Assembly: GCA_965204245.1 (NCBI GenBank)
Contig: CBDBED010000001.1
Coordinates: 637,184-701,183, forward strand
Direction of reading: 5' to 3'
Source of the DNA: JAAXIE01 sp965204245
Lineage (GTDB): Bacteria; Chloroflexota; Dehalococcoidia; Lucifugimonadales; JAAXIE01
DNA: 64,000 bases
In this document: positions 59,360 to 64,000 of the stretch, piece after piece
Layout of the letters: every line of letters starts with the position of its first letter
Numbering within the stretch: position 1 is the stretch's first letter
Made by a program: the position numbers and the translations under genes
Notes under the pieces: generated by a model
Databases searched by the model: none
The model's input: only the letters and a program-made list of their open reading frames with translations
Told to the model about the DNA's origin: nothing

Positions 59360-60540
59360 TTGTGGAGAGATGGGAGTGAGGGGTTGCGTGGGTTCCCGCC
59401 CCCGTCTCCACGGGGGCAGGCTCTGCGCGGGAATGACGAATTGGGGGCGCGGGAATGGCGAGTGGGGGGTGTGGGAATGGCGAGTGGAGGGCGTGGGGAT
59501 GACGAGTGTGGAGAGATGGGAGTGAGGGTTACGTGGGTTCCCGCCTGCGCGGGAATGACGAATTGGGGGCGCGGGAATGATGAGTGGGGGTGTGGGAATG
59601 GGTTTCACTGTGGAGAGATGGGAGTGAGGGGTTACGTGGGTTCCCGCCTGCGCGGGAATGACGGAAATGGGGTGGGGGGAATGATGAGTAGGGGTGTGGG
59701 AATGGGTTCACTGTGGAGAGATGGGAGTGAGGGGTTACGTGGGTTCCCGCCTGCGCGGGAATGACGGAAATGGGGTGGGGGGAATGATGAGTGGGGGGTG
59801 TGGGAATGGGTTTCATTGTGGAGAGATGGGAGTGAGGGGTTACGTGGGTTCCCGCCTGCGCGGGAATGACGGAAATGGGGTGGGGGGAATGATGAGTGGG
59901 GGGTGTGGAAATGGGTTTCATTGTGGAGAGATGGGAGTGAGGGGTTGCGTGGGTTCCCGCCTGCGCGGGAATGACGAATTGGGGTGTGGGAATGGTGAGT
60001 GGGGGGTGTGGGAATGATGAGTGGGGGACGCGGGAATGGGTTTCACTGTGGAGAGATGGGAGTGAGGGGTTACGTGGGTTCCCGCCTGCGCGGGAATGAC
60101 GAATTGGGGGGCGCGGGAATGATGAGTGGGGGTGTGGGAATGGGTTTCACTGTGGAGAGATGGGAGTGAGGGGTTACGTGGGTTCCCGCCTGCGCGGGAA
60201 TGACGAAATGGGGTGTGGGAATGGGTTTCACTGTGGAGAGATGGGAGTGAGGGGTTGCGTGGGTTCCCGCCTGCGCGGGAAGACGAATTGGGGGGTGTGG
60301 GAATGGCGAGTGGGGGGTGTGGGGATGACGAGTGGAGGGTGTGGGAATGGGTTTCACTGTGGAGAGATGGGAGTGAGGGGTTGCGTGGGTTCCCGCCTGC
60401 GCGGGAATGACGAATTGGGGGTGTGGGAATGACGAATTGGGGGCGCGGGAATGACGAATTGGGGGCGCGGGAATGACGAATTGGGGGCGCGGGAATGATG
60501 AGTGGGGGTGTGGGAATGACGGAATGACGGAATGGGGGGC
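59360..60540. repeat. Long tandem array carrying hairpin repeats
   Basis: About ten units of roughly 80-150 bp. Each has GGAGAGATGGGAGTGAGG, then GTTACGTGGGTTCCCGCCTG with its hairpin, then a variable number of short GGGAATGATGAGTGGGGGTG modules. Open frames on both strands only encode repeat peptides. No gene is seen from 59102 to 60563. Confidence 0.85.
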
Positions 60541-60563
60541 GGGCGAATGATGGACGAGGTTGA

Positions 60564-61355
60564 TTGGGGGGTGAGCTGAGACAGTCGCTGGGGTTTGGGG
60601 TGGTTGCCGCCGTGTTGGTTGCGGGCGGTGTTTTTTTGTTGGATGGGGTGTTGGCGGCGGCGGCGGTGGGGCTGTTCTGGATGGCTTTGTCGCAGGTGTT
60701 GCCGGCGGTGGCGTATGTGGTGCAGAGGTTGGATGGGAGAGGGGGGAGGTTGTTTTTGAAGGGGGCTGACGGGGTGATTCCGGGATGGTGGCTGGTGGGG
60801 TATCTGCCGTTTGTGTTGAGCCGGTATGTGAACGTGGTGGTGGTGCGGGTGGTGACGCGGGAGCCTGCGGCGACGGACTTGGGGGGCGGGATTGTGGTGG
60901 GTGGGCGGATAATGCCTTGGGACAGGGCGGGGGTGCGGGAGATGGGGGTGTCGGCGGTGCTGGATGTGTGCGCGGAGATACCGCGGGATTTTGGGATGAA
61001 GGGGGATTTGGGGATGCCGGGGGATGGGGGTCGTTATCTGGCGGTGCCGGTGCTGGATGCGTCGGGGCCGACGGTGGAGCAGCTTGGGGAGGGGGTGAGT
61101 TGGGCTTTGGAGAGGTTGGCGGAGGGGGATGTGGTGCTGGTGCAGTGTACGCTGGGGCATGGGAGGTCGGCGACGTTTGTGGCGGGGATGTTGCTGGCGA
61201 CGGGGGTGGCGGAGACGGTGGATGATGCGGTGGGGCAGATGCGGGCGAGGCGGGGGCATGTAGGGTTGAACAGGGCGCAGCGGGGGAGTTTGGAGAGGGG
61301 GATTGAGGGTGGGGTTATTGGGGTGGGGTCGTCTCCCAGTGGTGAAAGGGCCTAG
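60564..61355 (+). CDS. Membrane-anchored dual-specificity phosphatase-like protein
   Basis: 263 residues, TTG start. Two to three N-terminal hydrophobic segments (about 9-60) precede a tyrosine-phosphatase-like domain. The catalytic loop is VQCTLGHGRSATF (C-x5-R; the usual His before Cys is Gln), with a general-acid candidate Asp in VPVLDASGP. Possibly a lipid or protein phosphatase, similar in layout to plant-like PTPMT/DSP proteins. The MFS gene follows and overlaps. Confidence 0.75.
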   Translation: MGGELRQSLGFGVVAAVLVAGGVFLLDGVLAAAAVGLFWMALSQVLPAVAYVVQRLDGRGGRLFLKGADGVIPGWWLVGYLPFVLSRYVNVVVVRVVTREPAATDLGGGIVVGGRIMPWDRAGVREMGVSAVLDVCAEIPRDFGMKGDLGMPGDGGRYLAVPVLDASGPTVEQLGEGVSWALERLAEGDVVLVQCTLGHGRSATFVAGMLLATGVAETVDDAVGQMRARRGHVGLNRAQRGSLERGIEGGVIGVGSSPSGERA

Positions 61356-62823
61356 CGATGGACTACCTTCAGGCAGTGCGCAAGAAGTGATCACAGGGGC
61401 GGCAACCCTCTCCCGGTATCGGCGGTGGCTGGTGGCTTTGTGTGCGGGGTCGGGGTTGGCTTTGGGGGCTATGGATACCGGGGTGAATGTGGCGCTGCCG
61501 GCGATGACCGAGGATTTCGGGACGGACATGCAGACGATCCAGTGGATTATTGTTTCGCATGTGGCGGCGCGGGCGGGGCTGTCGGTGGCTGCGGGGAGTT
61601 CGGGGGACCTGTTCGGGCTGAAGCGGGTGTTTCTGGTGGGGGCGGCGCTGAATACGATTGCGTTGCTGGCGGTGGGGTTGACGCCGGACTTGTATGCGAT
61701 ATTCGGGTTGAGGGTGGTGCAGGGGATAGGGACGGGGATACTGCTGGCGGCGTCGCCAGCGGTGGCGGCGCTGGCGTTTCCGCCGCATCAACGGGGGGGC
61801 GTGATGGGGACGGCGTTTTCGAGCCAGGCACTGGGGTTGCTGGCGGCGACGCTGGGGGCGGCGGTGCTGGTGGAGGCGTTCGGGTGGCGGTGGATATTTT
61901 TGGCGAGGGTGCCAATCAGTGCCGGGGTGTTCCTGCTGGGGTGGATGCTGCTGGAGCGGGATGCGCAGAAGCGGGACGGGAGGTCGCTGGATGTGCTGGG
62001 GGCACTGGCCCTGTCGGGGAGTCTGGTGGCGCTGGTCATCGGGCTGCACGTTGGGGGACGGAGCGGGTGGGCGGAGCCACTGCCGATAGCGATGCTGGTG
62101 CTGGTTCCCCTGCTGCTGGTGCTTCTGTGGCATGTGGAGCGGACGGCGTCTTGGCCGGCGATGGATATGGCGTTGCTGAAAATCAGGGCGTTTGTGGGGC
62201 CGTGCGCGGCGGTGATGCTGGGATGGACGGGGGTGTTCGTCATCTGGTTCATTTTCCCGTTTTACATCACGGACATTCTGGGGCGAGGGGCGCCGACGCT
62301 GGGGGTGATGCTGGGGACGCTGGCGGCGGGTATGTCGGGGGCGGCGCTGGCGGGGGGATGGGCGGCGGACAGGATTGAGCCGCGGCATGTGGCGACGACG
62401 GGGCTGGGGGTGCTGGCGGTGGGGCTGGCGTCGATGGCGTTTTTGGACCAGCACTCGGAGATATGGGTGGTGGCGGTGCGGATACTGGTGACGGGGTTTG
62501 GGCTTGGGCTGCTGATGGCGACGATCTACACGCTGACGCTGGACGGGGTGCCGGGGGCGCGGGCGGCGACGGCTTCGGGTGCGTTGGGTGTGGCGGAATC
62601 GATGGGGAGGGTGATCTCGGTGGCGGTGTTCGGGAGCCTGTTTGCGATACGGATGGGGCATCATGAGGTGGGGCTTGGGGTTGTGACGGGGGCGGAGGAG
62701 TTGGAGGCGGGGGCGTTTGTGGCTGCTTCGCGGGAGGTGTTTTTGATAGCGGCGGGGTTGGCTGGTGGGGGGATGGTGGCGTTGGTGGGGTTGTTGGGGG
62801 TGGGGAGGGGGCGTGGGGGGTGA
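61339..62823 (+). CDS. MFS transporter, DHA2/EmrB-type
   Basis: About 494 residues with some 14 hydrophobic segments. GAMDTGVNVALPAMTEDF at helix 1, SGDLFGLKRVFLVG in loop 2-3, RVVQGIGTGILLAASPAV (motif C-like region) and GWRWIFLARVPI are typical of 14-TM drug:H+ antiporters. Start unsure: GTG 61339 or 61342 overlap the phosphatase stop; an upstream in-frame ATG at 61303 is possible. Codons are extremely G-ending. Confidence 0.88.
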   Translation: MVKGPSDGLPSGSAQEVITGAATLSRYRRWLVALCAGSGLALGAMDTGVNVALPAMTEDFGTDMQTIQWIIVSHVAARAGLSVAAGSSGDLFGLKRVFLVGAALNTIALLAVGLTPDLYAIFGLRVVQGIGTGILLAASPAVAALAFPPHQRGGVMGTAFSSQALGLLAATLGAAVLVEAFGWRWIFLARVPISAGVFLLGWMLLERDAQKRDGRSLDVLGALALSGSLVALVIGLHVGGRSGWAEPLPIAMLVLVPLLLVLLWHVERTASWPAMDMALLKIRAFVGPCAAVMLGWTGVFVIWFIFPFYITDILGRGAPTLGVMLGTLAAGMSGAALAGGWAADRIEPRHVATTGLGVLAVGLASMAFLDQHSEIWVVAVRILVTGFGLGLLMATIYTLTLDGVPGARAATASGALGVAESMGRVISVAVFGSLFAIRMGHHEVGLGVVTGAEELEAGAFVAASREVFLIAAGLAGGGMVALVGLLGVGRGRGG

Positions 62824-62939
62824 TTGGGGGGTGATTCGAATAGTCTCTCCGGGATTGGAGGGAACATGCATTACTTCAGTAGCGCCTATGTCTGGGGTCG
62901 TGCGAGGGATGCGGGAGCGACGGCCAAGGGGGACGGGGC

Positions 62940-64000
62940 ATGATTGGGCCACGGGTTCTGCTGATCCTGTTGTTGGGGTTGGCGGTTGGGGGGCTGGCGG
63001 GGTGTGGCGCAGCCGAGCCGGAATTCGCGACCATCGCCGAGCCGGGATTCGCGACCATCAGTGCTGGCAGCGACTACACGTGCGGGGTCAAGGGCGACGG
63101 CTCGGTGGCCTGTTGGGGCGGCAATGCCCTTGGGCGAGCCACGCCGCCGGAAGGGAAGTTCGCTTCCGTCAGCACTGGGGACTTCCACACCTGTGGGGTG
63201 AGGGCGGACGGCTCAGTGGTGTGCTGGGGTGGTGCAAAGGGGACGCCACCTCAAGGGGAGTTCATGTCGGTAAGCGCGGGGTGGTTCCACAGCTGTGGGG
63301 TGAGGGCGGACGGCTCGGTGGCGTGCTGGGGCAGGGATGGGGACGGCCAGGCAACGCCGCCGGAGGGCAAGTTCGTATCCGTTAGCGCCGGGAACGACCA
63401 TACGTGCGGGGTGAAGGCCGACGGCTCGGTGGTGTGCTGGGGCAGGGATGAGACCGGCGAAGCCACGCCTCCTCAAGGGAGGTTCACATCGGTCAGTGCG
63501 GGTACGCACCATACATGCGGGGTGAGGGCCGACGGGGCGGCGATCTGCTGGGGCGACAATCGGTTTGGACAGGCCACACCGCCGCAGGAGGAGTTCACGC
63601 ATGTTAGTGCCGGGTCCAACCATACATGCGGGGTGAGGGCCGACGGGGCAGTGACTTGCTGGGGCGGCAATCGATTTGGACAGGCCACACCGCCGCAGGA
63701 GGAGTTCACGCATGTTAGTGCCGGGTCCAACCATACATGCGGGGCGAGGGCCGACGGGGCGGTGATCTGCTGGGGCGGCAATGGTTATGGGGAAGCCACA
63801 CCGCCGCAGGGGGAGTTCGCCTTAGTCAATACTAGGTACCGGAATACCTGTGTCCTTAGGGTTGACGGGGCGGTGACCTGTTGGGGCGACAATGCTTATG
63901 GGCAAGCCACACCGCCGGAAGGCGAGTTCGTGTCCGTTAGCGCTGGCAACGGTCACACCTGCGGGGTTAGAGGGGACAGGTCGGTAGCCTGCTGGGGGGA
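62940..64000 (+). CDS. RCC1/BNR-like repeat lipoprotein, 3' partial
   Basis: At least 353 residues, running off the window end. Signal peptide with lipobox (LAGC, Cys22), then about nine repeats of 37-39 residues of the form F-x-SVSAG-x-x-HTCGV-x-ADGSV-x-CWG-x-N-x-x-GQATPP. Each repeat has two cysteines, which may form a disulfide. The style is that of RCC1-like propeller repeats. Two neighbouring repeats are nearly identical over 111 bp (about 63560 against 63671), indicating recent duplication. ATG 62940 opens an uninterrupted frame. Confidence 0.85.
   Translation, partial: MIGPRVLLILLLGLAVGGLAGCGAAEPEFATIAEPGFATISAGSDYTCGVKGDGSVACWGGNALGRATPPEGKFASVSTGDFHTCGVRADGSVVCWGGAKGTPPQGEFMSVSAGWFHSCGVRADGSVACWGRDGDGQATPPEGKFVSVSAGNDHTCGVKADGSVVCWGRDETGEATPPQGRFTSVSAGTHHTCGVRADGAAICWGDNRFGQATPPQEEFTHVSAGSNHTCGVRADGAVTCWGGNRFGQATPPQEEFTHVSAGSNHTCGARADGAVICWGGNGYGEATPPQGEFALVNTRYRNTCVLRVDGAVTCWGDNAYGQATPPEGEFVSVSAGNGHTCGVRGDRSVACWG

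Noticed and set aside
59360..60540. CRISPR array or large repetitive surface protein
   Set aside because: Units vary in length, spacers are shared, and all frames encode only repeat peptides such as GSRLRGND or VIPAQAGTHV without a ribosome site.
61369..62952. 527-residue minus-strand ORF
   Set aside because: Antisense shadow of the MFS gene; extremely rich in Pro, Gln, His and Arg with no known motif.
63213..63781. Minus-strand repeat ORFs of 102-173 residues
   Set aside because: Antisense shadows of the RCC1-like repeat gene.

Overview
The window looks like chromosomal DNA of an uncultivated Chloroflexota bacterium, probably of the Dehalococcoidia/SAR202 type. The lineage is inferred from gene content and style: CO-dehydrogenase-family subunits, a zinc-finger NrtS, a VOC/EthD/SDR/LLM/CoA-transferase catabolic set, questin-oxidase-like and DUF3500 proteins, an RF1 with a GHGGQNV loop, many TTG starts, and abundant dispersed GC-rich hairpin repeats. 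No marker search could be run. The plus strand is G-rich almost throughout: plus-strand genes favour G-ending codons and minus-strand genes favour C-ending codons.

Layout. 0-4 kb: PlsC-type acyltransferase (cut by the window edge), MFS exporter, NrtS-like protein, and a coxS-coxM pair without a large subunit. 3.9-5.4 kb: gene-free and repeat-rich, holding two colinear elements (197-bp period) with covarying words, then a 21-bp minisatellite. 5.4-20 kb: catabolic and accessory genes, including an isopropylmalate/isocitrate-type dehydrogenase and a VOC gene (each with one frameshift), a two-subunit CoA-transferase, SDRs, a hydrolase, an LLM oxidoreductase, enoyl-CoA hydratase, a PLP enzyme, a malate/lactate dehydrogenase, a possible TumE-like toxin-antitoxin pair and a methyltransferase. 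20-28.6 kb: acetyl-CoA synthetase, a 1055-aa lipoprotein with 14 WVQDGI-type repeats and a zinc-peptidase domain, PcrA/UvrD helicase, and a questin-oxidase-like protein.

28.8-46.8 kb is the conserved core: rel, rpsT, lexA, two tiny desulforedoxin-like proteins, prfA-prmC, a PAC2 protein, a metallopeptidase lipoprotein, three tRNAs (Leu-UAA, Cys-GCA, Leu-GAG), tlyA, rpmH-rnpA-yidD-[beta-propeller lipoprotein]-yidC-jag, and purF-purM-purH. 46.8-51.8 kb: DUF3500 lipoprotein, isochorismatase-family hydrolase, tilS (frameshifted) with a histidine phosphatase, and a retropepsin-like/DUF5678 pair.

51.8-58.1 kb is an accessory region. It holds an orphan terminase module (zinc ribbon, TerS, TerL) whose TerL carries about 150 residues of in-frame repeat-encoded linker, a SIR2-like protein of lower GC, and an unknown protein/dCTP-deaminase pair. 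A phosphoesterase and a membrane protein follow, then a 1.4-kb repeat array, a membrane-anchored dual-specificity phosphatase, a drug-type MFS transporter and an RCC1-like repeat lipoprotein that runs off the end.

The most unusual signal is a short element present twice at 4.2-4.5 kb and again inside the start of terS (about 54.5 kb). Fixed GTAKCTG boxes keep exact spacing in all copies, while a 6-bp word differs between copies. Its inverted partner always changes to match, which points to conserved nucleic-acid structure or a copy-specific recognition site.
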